Shown here piece by piece: positions 8,774-17,080 of a stretch of DNA of 64,000 bases. Position 1 is the first letter of the stretch; each line of letters starts with the position of its first letter. A program made the position numbers and the translations under genes. This DNA comes from Consotaella aegiceratis (GTDB lineage: Bacteria > Pseudomonadota > Alphaproteobacteria > Rhizobiales > Rhizobiaceae), in NCBI RefSeq assembly GCF_036541425.1, contig NZ_JAZHFT010000009.1:81675-145674 (forward strand). The letters run 5' to 3'. Below the pieces are notes generated by a model that was not told where the DNA came from, made no database searches, and worked only from the letters and a program-made list of their open reading frames with translations.

Positions 8774-9127
8774 TTGGAACCCGTATTGCTTCAAGCCATC
8801 GGCCGGCTCGAAACCGTTTTGGCCCGGGAAACCGCAGCGCTCAACGCCGGCTCCGTCAAGGATCTCGCCGAGTTCAGCGCGCGCAAGAATCAGAGCCTTC
8901 TGGAGCTCACGCGCATGTCGCGCGGGCTCAAGCCCGAGGTGGTCTCCTCCGACGTGCGCATCCGCCTGTCGAATCTGAAAAAGGGCCTCGACGCCAATCA
9001 GCGGGCCTTGCGGCTGCATGTACAGGCGAGCGAGGAGATCGCGGGCCTGATCGCGCGCGCCATCGAACACGCCGAATCCGACGGCACCTATGAGGCGCCC
9101 GTCAAGGGAGCGCAGCGGGCGAAATGA
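8774..9127 (+). CDS. flgN: FlgN-like flagellar chaperone
   Basis: 117 aa, starting with TTG at 8774, which sits five bases after a perfect AGGAGG. The protein is an all-helical bundle (residues about 3-100) with FlgN-like spacing: LETVLARETAALNAG, then RKNQSLLELTRMSR. FlgN chaperones the hook-filament junction proteins FlgK and FlgL to the export gate. It lies directly behind the rod-binding protein, and its end overlaps the next gene by 4 nt. The assignment rests on pattern and context rather than a catalytic motif. Confidence 0.7.
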   Translation: MEPVLLQAIGRLETVLARETAALNAGSVKDLAEFSARKNQSLLELTRMSRGLKPEVVSSDVRIRLSNLKKGLDANQRALRLHVQASEEIAGLIARAIEHAESDGTYEAPVKGAQRAK

Positions 9128-9588
9128 TCAAGATCTTCGCCATCGGACTCTGGGTATGCGTGGCCTCGCTCGGATCGAGCTATCTCGTGGCGTCCATGAG
9201 CCGCGACAGCCAGGCCGCCACGACCGAGGGGGAGGAGCCGACCTATTTCGCCGGTCTCGACTATCGCAAGACCGACCCGATCACGGTCCCGATCATCGAC
9301 GGCAACGAGATCAGGGGCTATGTGCTGGCGCGCTTCGTCTACACCATCGACGGCACCGTCGTGGAAGGACTTGCCGTCCCGCCCGATCCGTTCCTGGTCG
9401 ACGAAGCCTTCCGGACGATCTATTCGCTGGACGATTTCGACGTCTCGCGGCCGGAGCGTTACGACCTGAAGGCGCTGACCGAAAAGATGCGCGATGCGGC
9501 CAATGCCCGCTTCGGCGACAAGCTGGTGGAAGAGGTCCTCGTCGAGCAGTTCGACTATATCGACAAGCGCGACGTCCGGCGGGGCTGA
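9124..9588 (+). CDS. Membrane-anchored hypothetical protein at the end of the flagellar operon
   Basis: 154 aa. One N-terminal hydrophobic helix (residues 3-24) anchors a periplasmic domain (about 40-154). The domain has YVLARFVYTIDGTVVEGLAV in its middle and LVEEVLVEQFDYIDKRDVRR at the end. The layout (one TM, small periplasmic domain, VEQFDYI close to the C-terminus) recalls FliL, which stabilises stators, but I do not claim homology. The ATG overlaps the flgN stop (ATGA), so it belongs to the flagellar transcription unit. Its function is unknown. Confidence 0.75.
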   Translation: MIKIFAIGLWVCVASLGSSYLVASMSRDSQAATTEGEEPTYFAGLDYRKTDPITVPIIDGNEIRGYVLARFVYTIDGTVVEGLAVPPDPFLVDEAFRTIYSLDDFDVSRPERYDLKALTEKMRDAANARFGDKLVEEVLVEQFDYIDKRDVRRG

Positions 9589-9727
9589 GAAAGCCCTTCC
9601 GCGACCCGGCGCCTTCGCTAAAGCATCATCCGAAATCCGTAGCTCGCTCGGACATGATCGTCCGATACGGTGACGCGACCGGGCGAAGCTGCGGTTTCTG
9701 CTGTTCGATCCCGGTTCGTGCCCCACG

Positions 9728-10153
9728 CTAGTCCTGAACGGCGTAGTAGCGGCCGGCAATCCGTTCCCGCTCTGCCGCATCGACGATCTCGGCAGGGCCT
9801 TCGAACCGGACACCCGCCTCCGCGCCGGCCGACCAGATCGTCCGGACAGGACGGCGGCTCGCATCCCGTTCCTCGTAAAGCACGAACCGCTCCGGCAGCT
9901 CGGTCGGCTCGAAGAACCGCAGCCGGGCCCCGCGCCCGGTTCTGTCCGTGACGGCGCAATCGCGAACGAAGCGTCCCGTCTCGGTCAGCATCTTCGCCGG
10001 CCGGAGGCGGGTCCGCAGCCGCGTCATACGCCGACAGTCCATCCTGTCCGTCTCCATCCAGCCGTTTTGGGCGCGCCCGATGATCGCCGATCCGACGGGC
10101 TGTTGCCCACGGCGGCATTCGAAATGCGTCGCCGCACCATAGCCGGAAAGCAT
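9728..10153 (-). CDS. PilZ-like domain protein
   Basis: Up to 141 aa. The centre carries a PilZ-like pattern: an RLRTRLR stretch (R-x3-R), then CAVTDRTGRGARLRFFEP in place of the usual D-x-S-x-x-G-A, then a downstream V-x-W-like strand ending in GVRF. PilZ domains bind cyclic di-GMP and often tune flagella or exopolysaccharide. The first motif is imperfect, so ligand binding is uncertain. The N-terminal 30-40 residues, with two Cys, may not be translated: a Met at residue 43 lies directly before the domain. It lies just outside the flagellar operon on the other strand. Confidence 0.6.
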   Translation of the reverse strand: MLSGYGAATHFECRRGQQPVGSAIIGRAQNGWMETDRMDCRRMTRLRTRLRPAKMLTETGRFVRDCAVTDRTGRGARLRFFEPTELPERFVLYEERDASRRPVRTIWSAGAEAGVRFEGPAEIVDAAERERIAGRYYAVQD

Positions 10154-10344
10154 GAATAAGTTGCTTGGCTCACGCTTCAGGCCGGCTCTCCGGCCTTTTC
10201 GTCGCGCCAGGGTTAAAAATCATGGTTAACCGATGGTGGAGATATACTTAAAATTAATGGTTTTTCTTTTGTAAAAGAATCGACATTGAGACGCTCTGTT
10301 AAGAGCCGCTGCGATACAGTTCATTCACCGGAAGGGGATGGACA

Positions 10345-10920
10345 ATGTTGCGTTCGAGTATTGCCCGAATATCCGAATTGCTGGAGCCGCGTCAGTCGCT
10401 GCTTCGCTCCAATGCCGACGTCGAAGCTGGGATCTCGGTGATCCGGCCGGCGGCGACGGTCGAGGCCGAGCCGTCCGATCCGGTGTTGAAGTTCGCCGGC
10501 GGTCTCCTCGTCGTCGCCTCTCTCGCCTTCTTCTTTACGGTTCTGCAGATCGCGCGCGTCGATCCCGACTATTTCGACCAGCGCTATATCATCCAGGCCG
10601 AGAAGAAGCAGGAGCTCGATCCCATCGTGACGGGAGCGACGGAGCGCCTGGACGCCGGCGTCATGCCCGTTCCCGAGGTGGTCCGGGTCCGCGAGCCGCA
10701 GCCGCAGGACTTTGCCGTGGTGATGGTCTTCGAGGACGAGGCGCTTCTTGCCACCAGCCGCGAGCTTTGGCGGGTGAAGGTCGGGTCCGTCGTGCCCGGA
10801 CTCGGCAAGGTCGAGAAGATCGAGGCCAACGGCACCGGCGGCACCATCGTCACCGAGCGGGCAGTGCTGGCGCTGGAGATCGACGACAAGAAGCCGCAGG
10901 CGAGCGCCAACGCGGACTGA
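10345..10920 (+). CDS. One-TM conserved hypothetical protein
   Basis: 191 aa with a good GGAAGGGG ribosome binding site. A short cytoplasmic N-terminus (1-45) is followed by a TM helix (about 48-68) and a periplasmic or extracytoplasmic domain. The domain has a distinctive region near residues 125-160: DFAVVMVFEDEALLATSREL, then WRVKVGSVVPGLGKVEKIEA. The last part reads like the small beta domain of GspC/PilP-type proteins, but that is only a visual impression. The upstream 190 nt are A+T rich and hold the promoter. It is convergent with the next gene. Function unknown. Confidence 0.75.
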   Translation: MLRSSIARISELLEPRQSLLRSNADVEAGISVIRPAATVEAEPSDPVLKFAGGLLVVASLAFFFTVLQIARVDPDYFDQRYIIQAEKKQELDPIVTGATERLDAGVMPVPEVVRVREPQPQDFAVVMVFEDEALLATSRELWRVKVGSVVPGLGKVEKIEANGTGGTIVTERAVLALEIDDKKPQASANAD

Positions 10921-10955
10921 CGTCGCCACCGCAGCCTTAGTACCGGGTTTCGCGA

Positions 10956-11267
10956 TTACTTCTTTTCGAGCAGCAGCTGGCCTTCGCGCTGGATGGTTCC
11001 CTTGATCTTCTGGGCGATGGCCGCCAGGAAGCCGGGCAGGTCGACCTCCAGATGGACGGTATCGTCGAGAACGTCGAGACGGCCGAGGACCGACTGGCCC
11101 ATCATGCCGGCGCGAAAATCCAGGTGATCGCCGTTCCAGTTGTCCTCGAACTTGACGAAGCCGCCGACGGCATCCTGCCGGACGCGGCCGAAGCCCTGCT
11201 CGATACGCGCGCGCGCTTCCTCGCGCGTGAGCTTGTGCGGGATGTCGATCTTGATGGTCTCGGCCAT
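10956..11267 (-). CDS. Polyhydroxyalkanoic acid system family protein
   Basis: 103 aa from the ATG at 11267, preceded by GGAGG. The sequence starts IKIDIPHKLTREEARARIEQ and continues with a two-strand HLDFRAGMMGQSVLGRLDV pattern, which fits the PHA_gran_rgn family (PF09650). Members are small soluble proteins that are named after PHA granules but occur widely in alphaproteobacteria, also without PHA genes nearby. No PHA synthase or phasin gene is in this window, so the role is open. It lies downstream of the helicase gene on the same strand, 134 nt away. Confidence 0.8.
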   Translation of the reverse strand: MAETIKIDIPHKLTREEARARIEQGFGRVRQDAVGGFVKFEDNWNGDHLDFRAGMMGQSVLGRLDVLDDTVHLEVDLPGFLAAIAQKIKGTIQREGQLLLEKK

Positions 11268-11401
11268 GCGGGCTGCCTCCGTTCTCAGCCCTGCATATGG
11301 CGACGCGGCTTGCTTGCCGCAACGGATCGTTTGCCGGAACGAAAAAGGCCGGAGCATCGCCCCGGCCTTTCCGCATGGTATTCGATCGCAGTACGCGGAT
11401 C

Positions 11402-12757
11402 TTAGGCGTAGGCGGCCTGCTGCGAGGCGCCGCCGCGTCCGCGCGAGCGTTGACGCCGCCGTCCGCCGCCGGGCTTCTGCGCCTTCTGCGCACGATCGGG
11501 TTGGCCCGTCTCGGCCTTGGCGGCTGCACGAGGCGGCCGTTTGGCTCCGGCGGCCGGCCGTCTCGGGCGGTTTCGCCGATTTTGGCGAGGCTCGTCCTCG
11601 CCCGAGGCGGCCGGCATGGCCGTGGCGAACGACGTGGTCTCCAGCGTGAAGCGCTGGCCGGTGAGCTTTTCGATCGCCTTCAGCTTGGCTCGCTCGGACG
11701 GATCGACAAGGGCGATCGCCGCTCCGCCCTTGCCGGCGCGCGCGGTGCGTCCGATCCGATGGACGTAGCTCTCGGCTTCTTCCGGCAGGTCGAAATTGAT
11801 CACGTGGGAGATGTCGTCGACGTGGATGCCGCGCGCCACGATGTCGGTGGCCACCAGCACCCGTGTCCGGCCGCCGTGGAACTGGGCGAGCGCCTTCTGG
11901 CGCGCGCCCTGGCTCTTGTTGCCATGAATCGCGAGTGCGTCGATGCCGGCTTTTTCCAGATCTCCGGACAGTCGGTTGGCGCCGTGCTTGGTGCGGGTGA
12001 ACACCACCACCTTGTCCATCGCAGGATCGGCGAGCCGCTCGATCAGCCAATGCTTCTTGGCCTTCTGCGGCACCAGGAAGGCGCTCTGGTCGATCTTCTC
12101 GACGGTGACCACCTGTGGCGTCACCTCGACGCGCGTCGGGTTGCGCAGGATGTCGGCGGCGAGCGAGGCGATGCTCTCCGGCATGGTGGCGGAAAAAAGC
12201 AGCGACTGGCGCTCCTTGGGCAGCGCCTTCACGACGCGGCGGATGTCGCGGATGAAGCCCATGTCGAGCATCCGGTCCGCCTCGTCGAGGACGAGATGGC
12301 GGACCTCGGACAGCGAGACGGCGTTCTGCTCCATCAGATCGAGCAGCCGGCCAGGCGTCGCGATGACGATGTCGAGGCCACGGCTGAGCGTCTGGATCTG
12401 CGGACGGATCGAGACACCGCCGAACACCACCGCGTGGCGGATCTGCGTCTTGGCGGTGAGCGCCTTGACGGTGTCGCCGATCTGGCTGGCGAGCTCGCGC
12501 GTCGGCGCCAGGACGAGCGCCTTCATGGTCTTGGGCTGGGGGCGTCCGCCCTTTTCAAGCAGAGCGTGCAGCACGGGAAGCGAGAAGGCGGCCGTCTTGC
12601 CGGTGCCGGTCTGGGCGATGCCGAGCACGTCGCGACCGGCCAGCACGGTCGGAATGGCCTGCGCCTGGATCGGCGTGGGCGTGACGAGTTCCATGCGGTC
12701 AAGCGCGGAAAGAAGCGCGTCGGCAAGGCCGAGCGCCTGGAAATTCGAAGAGGTCAA
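11402..12757 (-). CDS. DEAD-box RNA helicase (RhlE-like)
   Basis: 451 aa from a TTG at 12757 with AAGG upstream; extending to 12913 would add 52 residues without family similarity. All helicase motifs are present: Q motif (FQALG...PTPIQ), AQTGTGKT, PTRELA, TPGRL, DEAD, SAT, VVFTRTK, ATDIVARGIHVDDISHVIN and HRIGRTARAG. The C-terminal 75 residues are a basic Arg/Pro/Gly tail ending in RRRQRSRGRGG, a typical RNA-binding extension. It remodels structured RNA in ribosome assembly or mRNA decay, often at low temperature. The gene stands alone with a leader of about 165 nt. Confidence 0.93.
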   Translation of the reverse strand: MTSSNFQALGLADALLSALDRMELVTPTPIQAQAIPTVLAGRDVLGIAQTGTGKTAAFSLPVLHALLEKGGRPQPKTMKALVLAPTRELASQIGDTVKALTAKTQIRHAVVFGGVSIRPQIQTLSRGLDIVIATPGRLLDLMEQNAVSLSEVRHLVLDEADRMLDMGFIRDIRRVVKALPKERQSLLFSATMPESIASLAADILRNPTRVEVTPQVVTVEKIDQSAFLVPQKAKKHWLIERLADPAMDKVVVFTRTKHGANRLSGDLEKAGIDALAIHGNKSQGARQKALAQFHGGRTRVLVATDIVARGIHVDDISHVINFDLPEEAESYVHRIGRTARAGKGGAAIALVDPSERAKLKAIEKLTGQRFTLETTSFATAMPAASGEDEPRQNRRNRPRRPAAGAKRPPRAAAKAETGQPDRAQKAQKPGGGRRRQRSRGRGGASQQAAYA

Positions 12758-12927
12758 AATGTACCTTTGAGATGCGGCGGGCTGGTTTCGCCCGCAAAAG
12801 GGCCGACCGCCGCCTGCGCAGGCGGACGAAACGGCGGGCCGTGTCCGGAAATTTTTCCGGCTGCGCTCCAGATGATCCTGCAAATCGCGGGAAAAGGGCG
12901 CACGCGCGATCACGGCGTGACCCGCCC

Positions 12928-12956
12928 CATATCGGCGCTCTGGAGCGCCGCGTCAA
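12928..12956 (-). promoter_or_regulatory. Predicted sigma-70 promoter of the helicase gene
   Basis: On the minus strand TTGACG (12951-12956) and GATATG (12928-12933) are separated by 17 bases. The spacer is a GC-rich inverted repeat (GGCGCTCCAGAGCGCC). Initiation near 12921 would give a leader of about 165 nt, which is common for cold-inducible helicase mRNAs. The -10 is poor, so this remains a prediction. Confidence 0.4.
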
Positions 12957-13079
12957 GAGCGTTTTGAGGCTGATGGTTTGTGCGGGGATTCTCGGGCCGG
13001 CGTTCCATGGTCGTCGGGCAACCGATTTTCGGACCTCGTTGCCGGCGTCATCTCGCCATGGTTTGGCCCAGGCATTGCT

Positions 13080-14201
13080 TCAGAGCCGCGCGAGCAACCG
13101 CATCAGATCCGATTGCCGGTGCACTCCGGTCTTGTCGAAGATCGAGAGCAGTTGGCTGCGCACGGTCGAAGCCGCGACGCCATAGTGGGCCGCGGCCTGG
13201 TTCAGTGTCGCGCCGGCGAGCAGGGTTCCGACCAGCCGGGCCTCGGCTGGCGACAGATCGAACAGGCCGCTCAGGATGGCCGGGTCGGGCGGAGCGATGC
13301 GGTCCAGCGGCGATACGAACAGGAGCGTGGCGCCGCCCATCAGAATGTCGTGGGCAGCGCCTGCGACGGGGATCAAATGGATGAGCAAAGGGGCGGTCAT
13401 GCGGTCCCCGGACAAGGCGATCGTTGTCGTTGCCTGGTGGTCGCTGGCTTCCGACAGCGCCTTCACGAAACGCCGATTGGCCGTGGCATTGACGAGGGCG
13501 ATGCCTCCGAAGGCGTTCGGCTGGAAGATCGACCGGAAGCTTTCCAGAATGGCGTTGGCGGCGAGAACCCGGCCCTTCAGGTCGATCACGGCGCCTGGAA
13601 GCCCAAGCTTGTCCAGCGTTTCCACCATCGTCTGGATGCGCTCCATGGCGAGCCGGGCCGTGATGATCCCGGCGCGTGAGAGATGCGGCAGCAGCCCGTT
13701 CAGCGCTGCGATCTCCCGATCGCGATAGCGTCCGTTCTTCTCGAGCCGTTCGAAGGTGGCCGTCAGCATTTCTCCGCCCGGAAGCGGCAGGGTCGCGAAG
13801 ATCTGATAGGTGAGATCGAACTGCCTCAAGGTCACCGCCACCGGATCCGCCAAGGCCTCGTCTTCCGGCTGGATATCTTCGATACGGATGAAAGACGGCC
13901 GCCCCGCAGCCATCGCCCGTTTCACACGCGCCGATCGGCTGAGATCGCCGCGTTGCAGGCCCATCGCCATGACGCCGAGCATATTGCGCGAGACGATGTT
14001 GCCGGTGATACGCCCGTCTTTGGAGACGAAGATCGCGCCGCTGAACGATCCCGCGAGCGCACTCATGGCCTCGATCGCATCCGGCCAGCGATCGGACATG
14101 AGGGCGGCTTCATAAATCAGATCCACGGCATCAGGTCGAATGAGGCTGTCCTCCCACGGACCTTCAGGAGCCAAGCGCCAACCGTAAGGCTCGTGGATCA
14201 T
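13080..14201 (-). CDS. LuxR-type HTH transcriptional regulator
   Basis: 373 aa from the ATG at 14201 (starting MIHEPYGWRLAPEGP); an upstream in-frame extension is rich in Arg and Pro and looks non-coding. The first 300 residues form a PAS/GAF-like sensory region with no motif I can name. The C-terminal 60 residues are a LuxR-family HTH: LSPAEARLVGTLLAGATLNQ and AAAHYGVAASTVRSQLLSIF, then DKTGVHRQSDLMRLL. No receiver domain or autoinducer-binding signature is seen. It is transcribed divergently from the glycine-repeat gene, 143 nt away, which is its most likely target. Confidence 0.85.
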   Translation of the reverse strand: MIHEPYGWRLAPEGPWEDSLIRPDAVDLIYEAALMSDRWPDAIEAMSALAGSFSGAIFVSKDGRITGNIVSRNMLGVMAMGLQRGDLSRSARVKRAMAAGRPSFIRIEDIQPEDEALADPVAVTLRQFDLTYQIFATLPLPGGEMLTATFERLEKNGRYRDREIAALNGLLPHLSRAGIITARLAMERIQTMVETLDKLGLPGAVIDLKGRVLAANAILESFRSIFQPNAFGGIALVNATANRRFVKALSEASDHQATTTIALSGDRMTAPLLIHLIPVAGAAHDILMGGATLLFVSPLDRIAPPDPAILSGLFDLSPAEARLVGTLLAGATLNQAAAHYGVAASTVRSQLLSIFDKTGVHRQSDLMRLLARL

Positions 14202-14344
14202 TGTTCGCGAAAACGGCGAAAAGAAGCGCTGGTTTCCACCAGATGGTGGATTTGGGCGTTGTCGGACGCTGCTAGGCAGGACGAACGGTCTGAGAACCCG
14301 ACTGTCGGTCAGACCACCGCCCCTCCCAGCAGCAGGAATGAGCC

Positions 14345-16204
14345 ATGCCTGAGACACTGAGCGACGTGCCTGCCAGCAACAGCGCCTCGGACGGCAAGAC
14401 AATGCGCCGTCGTCCCGACTTTACGCCGACGTCCCGTCGCTCGTTGGTCTTGGAGCGTCAGCCGGACTTCCGTACAGTTCCGATATCGACTGCGTCGGGC
14501 GCGATTTATTCGCGGCGGTTTGTTCTATTGCGGGTCAATGCGCCGGTCGCCGTCGCCTATGCCCACGAACTCGGTGAGCGCGCTGCCGGGATCGGGTCGC
14601 GGATCCGCTCGACGACCATCCGGCGGATGAAGGACGAGAAGGTCGAAAAGACCCTTGCGAATTTTCAGGCCGCACTCTTCATCAGTTTAATGAACAGCAC
14701 GCCGTTGGAACGGGTGCTATTGCTCGATCACGTCTGCACATCGATCGAGCATCGAGGCAGCGCCATCGGCCTGGAATTCCTGTTCTCGTCGTTGATCGAA
14801 AGCTCATGGGCGTTCTGTGACCACGCCCTGGGGCAACGGGCCGTCGCATTATGGTCCCGGTATGTCGCGGTCTCGCCGTTGCTCCGAAAATGGCCTCTGA
14901 CCGTCTTCAATGCCAACACGATGGTCGTGGAAGTCTTCAAGCCGGAGGATATCCGGGAGTTCGATCTCGACCGCAAGGCGCGGGAGCGTCCCCATGGAAC
15001 AGGCGGTTATGGCCCGGTCGGTATGGGCAGCTACGGTCCCGGATCCGGCGGCATGGGCGGGTATGGCCAAGGTCGTGGCGGCATGGGTGGGTATGGTCCC
15101 GGCGGCGGAACGGGTGGCTTTGGCCCGGGCGGCGGCATGGGCGGCTTTGGTCCGGGCGGTAGCGGCATGGGCGGCTACGGTCCCGGTGGTGGAACGGGCG
15201 GCTTCGGCCCGGGCAGCGGCGGCATGGGTGGCTACGGTTCCGGCGGTGGAACGGGCGGCTTCGGCCAGGGCGGTAGCGGCATGGGCGGCTACGGTCCCGG
15301 TGGTGGAACGGGCGGCTTCGGCCCGGGCGGCGGTGGCATGGGTGGCTACGGTCCCGGCGGTGGAACGGGCGGCTTCGGCCCGGGCAGCGGTGGCATGGGC
15401 GGCTACGGTTTCGGTGGCGGGACGGGAGGCTATGGACCCGGCGGCGGCATGGGCGGCTACGGTCCCGGATCCGTTGGCATGGGCGGCTTCGGCCCCGGCA
15501 GCAGTGGCATGGGCGGTTTTGGCGCCGGCGGTATAGGTGGCTTCGGCCCCGGCGGCGGGTTGACCGGCCCGTTCGGCCGTGGGCGCAGTCCAGCCGAGCA
15601 GCGCACCGATTCTCATGATCAGGTCTCCATCGGCAACGCCCTCACGACAAGCGGTGCCACGATGATGGCCGCAGGCGGAGCTGCGGCCGTCGCCGGATCG
15701 TTATCCCCATCACCAGCCGGTGGGGTCATCGCAGCGGGTGGTTTTGCAGCTATGGCGGTAGGAGCGATCATGTTCGGCATCGGCCTCGGCCTGTCGACGT
15801 CGGCGGCCGAGAAAACCCAGGACGAGCCCGCGCAAGATCAACCGACGGGGTCTCTTGGCGAAGGCACGGAAGATATTCCCTTGATCGACGACGAGGGCGA
15901 CGAAGACGTCGTCGCGTCGACCGATACCGAAGGCGAGGCCGGAAAACCGGATCCGAACGGCACCGCCGGCAAGCCCGATCCGAATGCATGGTATCCCGCC
16001 CCCGACGACGTCGGCGGCAGTCCGAACAGTTTGGCGGCCGATTTTCCGAGTTCGCGCGATTTCTATCCAGACCCGAGCGGCGACGGGACCGTCGGGCCCC
16101 GCGCAGCCGGTGCGCATCTGGTTTCGGTCGCCATCGGTGTCGGGCCGGGCGTCGTCGCGACCGTCCGGGCTTTCGGCCCCCAAAGCTTCAAGTTCGTCGG
16201 CTGA
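14345..16204 (+). CDS. Unrecognised protein with long YG/FG glycine-rich repeat domain
   Basis: 619 aa. Residues 1-218 form a folded-looking domain without signal peptide (includes YSRRFVLLRVNAPVAVAYAH and LERVLLLDHVCTSIEHRG). Residues about 219-411 are a near-perfect repeat of GGYGPGGGTGGFGPGSGGMG-like units. Residues about 430-490 are Ala/Gly-rich and hydrophobic, probably one or two membrane helices. The rest is acidic (IPLIDDEGDEDVVAS) with two GKPDPN repeats and a non-acidic end. I do not recognise any domain. The aromatic YG/FG spacing resembles low-complexity or structural glycine-rich proteins. It is divergent from a LuxR-type regulator. Confidence 0.8.
   Translation: MPETLSDVPASNSASDGKTMRRRPDFTPTSRRSLVLERQPDFRTVPISTASGAIYSRRFVLLRVNAPVAVAYAHELGERAAGIGSRIRSTTIRRMKDEKVEKTLANFQAALFISLMNSTPLERVLLLDHVCTSIEHRGSAIGLEFLFSSLIESSWAFCDHALGQRAVALWSRYVAVSPLLRKWPLTVFNANTMVVEVFKPEDIREFDLDRKARERPHGTGGYGPVGMGSYGPGSGGMGGYGQGRGGMGGYGPGGGTGGFGPGGGMGGFGPGGSGMGGYGPGGGTGGFGPGSGGMGGYGSGGGTGGFGQGGSGMGGYGPGGGTGGFGPGGGGMGGYGPGGGTGGFGPGSGGMGGYGFGGGTGGYGPGGGMGGYGPGSVGMGGFGPGSSGMGGFGAGGIGGFGPGGGLTGPFGRGRSPAEQRTDSHDQVSIGNALTTSGATMMAAGGAAAVAGSLSPSPAGGVIAAGGFAAMAVGAIMFGIGLGLSTSAAEKTQDEPAQDQPTGSLGEGTEDIPLIDDEGDEDVVASTDTEGEAGKPDPNGTAGKPDPNAWYPAPDDVGGSPNSLAADFPSSRDFYPDPSGDGTVGPRAAGAHLVSVAIGVGPGVVATVRAFGPQSFKFVG
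14999..15580 (+). repeat. Tandem 60-bp coding repeats (YG/FG glycine domain)
   Basis: A block of about 580 bp inside the 14345 gene. The core (about 15160-15420) repeats a 60-base unit that encodes a 20-residue GGYGPGG.. GTGGFGPG.. GGM unit; flanking copies are shorter and more diverged. DNA identity between neighbouring core units is high, so recent duplication or slippage is likely and copy number may vary between strains. Confidence 0.9.
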
Positions 16205-16337
16205 GGAAGCTCGTCACCTTCCCCTGGACACCATCGGCGGCAAGGGAAGGCTCGGCCGCGTTGCGGTCGATACCGGGACGGTCGTCCCGAAACCAGCTTT
16301 ATTCGGCTGCCGCCGGCAAGGCTCGGACCTTCGGTCT

Positions 16338-17003
16338 TCAGCTTCCCGTCAGCAGGGCTTCGCGTTCCTTGCGGGACGCGGCCAGTTTGGTGCGGACCTT
16401 CTGCAGGATGGCGGCCGGCGCGGTTTCCGGCGTCCCGGCATCGAATGGCGGGGCGGGGGCGTACTCCAGCGAGAGCTGGATCAATTCGGCTTCCTCACGC
16501 CCCATCAGTTCGGCGACGACGGCAAGGCCGAAATCAATGCCCGAAGTGACGCCGCCGGCGGTGATCACCGGTCCGTCGTGAACCACGCGCTCGTTCACCG
16601 GGATGGCGCCGAACCGCTCCAGAAAATCATGGGCGTTCCAGTGGGTCGTCGCCCGGCGTCCGTCCAGCAATCCGGCCCGGCCGAGCACCAGCGAGCCGGT
16701 GCACACGGAGGTGACGAAGCGGGCCGTCGCCGCTTTTTGCCGGATGAAGGAGAGCGTCTCCTCGTCCTGAAGCAGCGCGTTCACGCCGGCGCCGCCGGGC
16801 ACGCACAGAACGTCGAAATCGGGGGCGTCGGCGAATGTCGTATCCGGCGTCAGCCAGAGGCCGGTCGCCGAGCGGATCGGTTCGCGATCCTTCCACACGA
16901 GATGAACGGTGGCGCCCGTGGTGGAGGCGAAGACCTCGTAAGGGCCCGTGAGGTCGAGCTGCTGGACCTTGGGAAAGCAGAGGATGCCGAAGCTGAGGGT
17001 CAT
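16338..17003 (-). CDS. inhA: DJ-1/PfpI family protein, isonitrile hydratase-like
   Basis: 221 aa from the ATG at 17003. The DJ-1/PfpI fold is clear: LDLTGPYEVFA near residue 17, VLCVPGGAGVNALL near residue 66, and a nucleophile elbow SVCTGSLVLGRAGLLDGRRA with Cys101. Asp17 and Cys101 sit at the positions known for cyclohexyl-isocyanide hydratase, which hydrates isonitriles to N-formamides. No isonitrile pathway is visible nearby, so the real substrate is uncertain. It is divergent from a GlxA-type regulator that carries a related domain, with only 77 nt between them. Confidence 0.85.
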   Translation of the reverse strand: MTLSFGILCFPKVQQLDLTGPYEVFASTTGATVHLVWKDREPIRSATGLWLTPDTTFADAPDFDVLCVPGGAGVNALLQDEETLSFIRQKAATARFVTSVCTGSLVLGRAGLLDGRRATTHWNAHDFLERFGAIPVNERVVHDGPVITAGGVTSGIDFGLAVVAELMGREEAELIQLSLEYAPAPPFDAGTPETAPAAILQKVRTKLAASRKEREALLTGS

Positions 17004-17080
17004 GATGCGCCTCCTGTCTGATGGGTCGTTCCTGACTTGACGGGCCGACCTTAGCGGCAGACAATTTGGCGTGTTTGCCA

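Noticed and set aside
10213..10230. CtrA-like site TTAA..TTAA before the 10345 gene
   Set aside because: The half-sites are nine bases apart, not the seven of the CtrA consensus.
12758..12913. N-terminal extension of the DEAD-box helicase by 52 residues
   Set aside because: The extension is basic and unlike the family; a TTG with an AAGG site directly before the Q-motif domain fits better.
14999..15580. Possible CRISPR-like array
   Set aside because: The 60-bp repeats are contiguous, in frame and lack unique spacers; they are a coding tandem repeat.
14849..15616. Ala/Thr-rich minus-strand frame opposite the glycine repeats
   Set aside because: Produced by reading the GGC/GGT repeats in reverse; no start signal or independent support.
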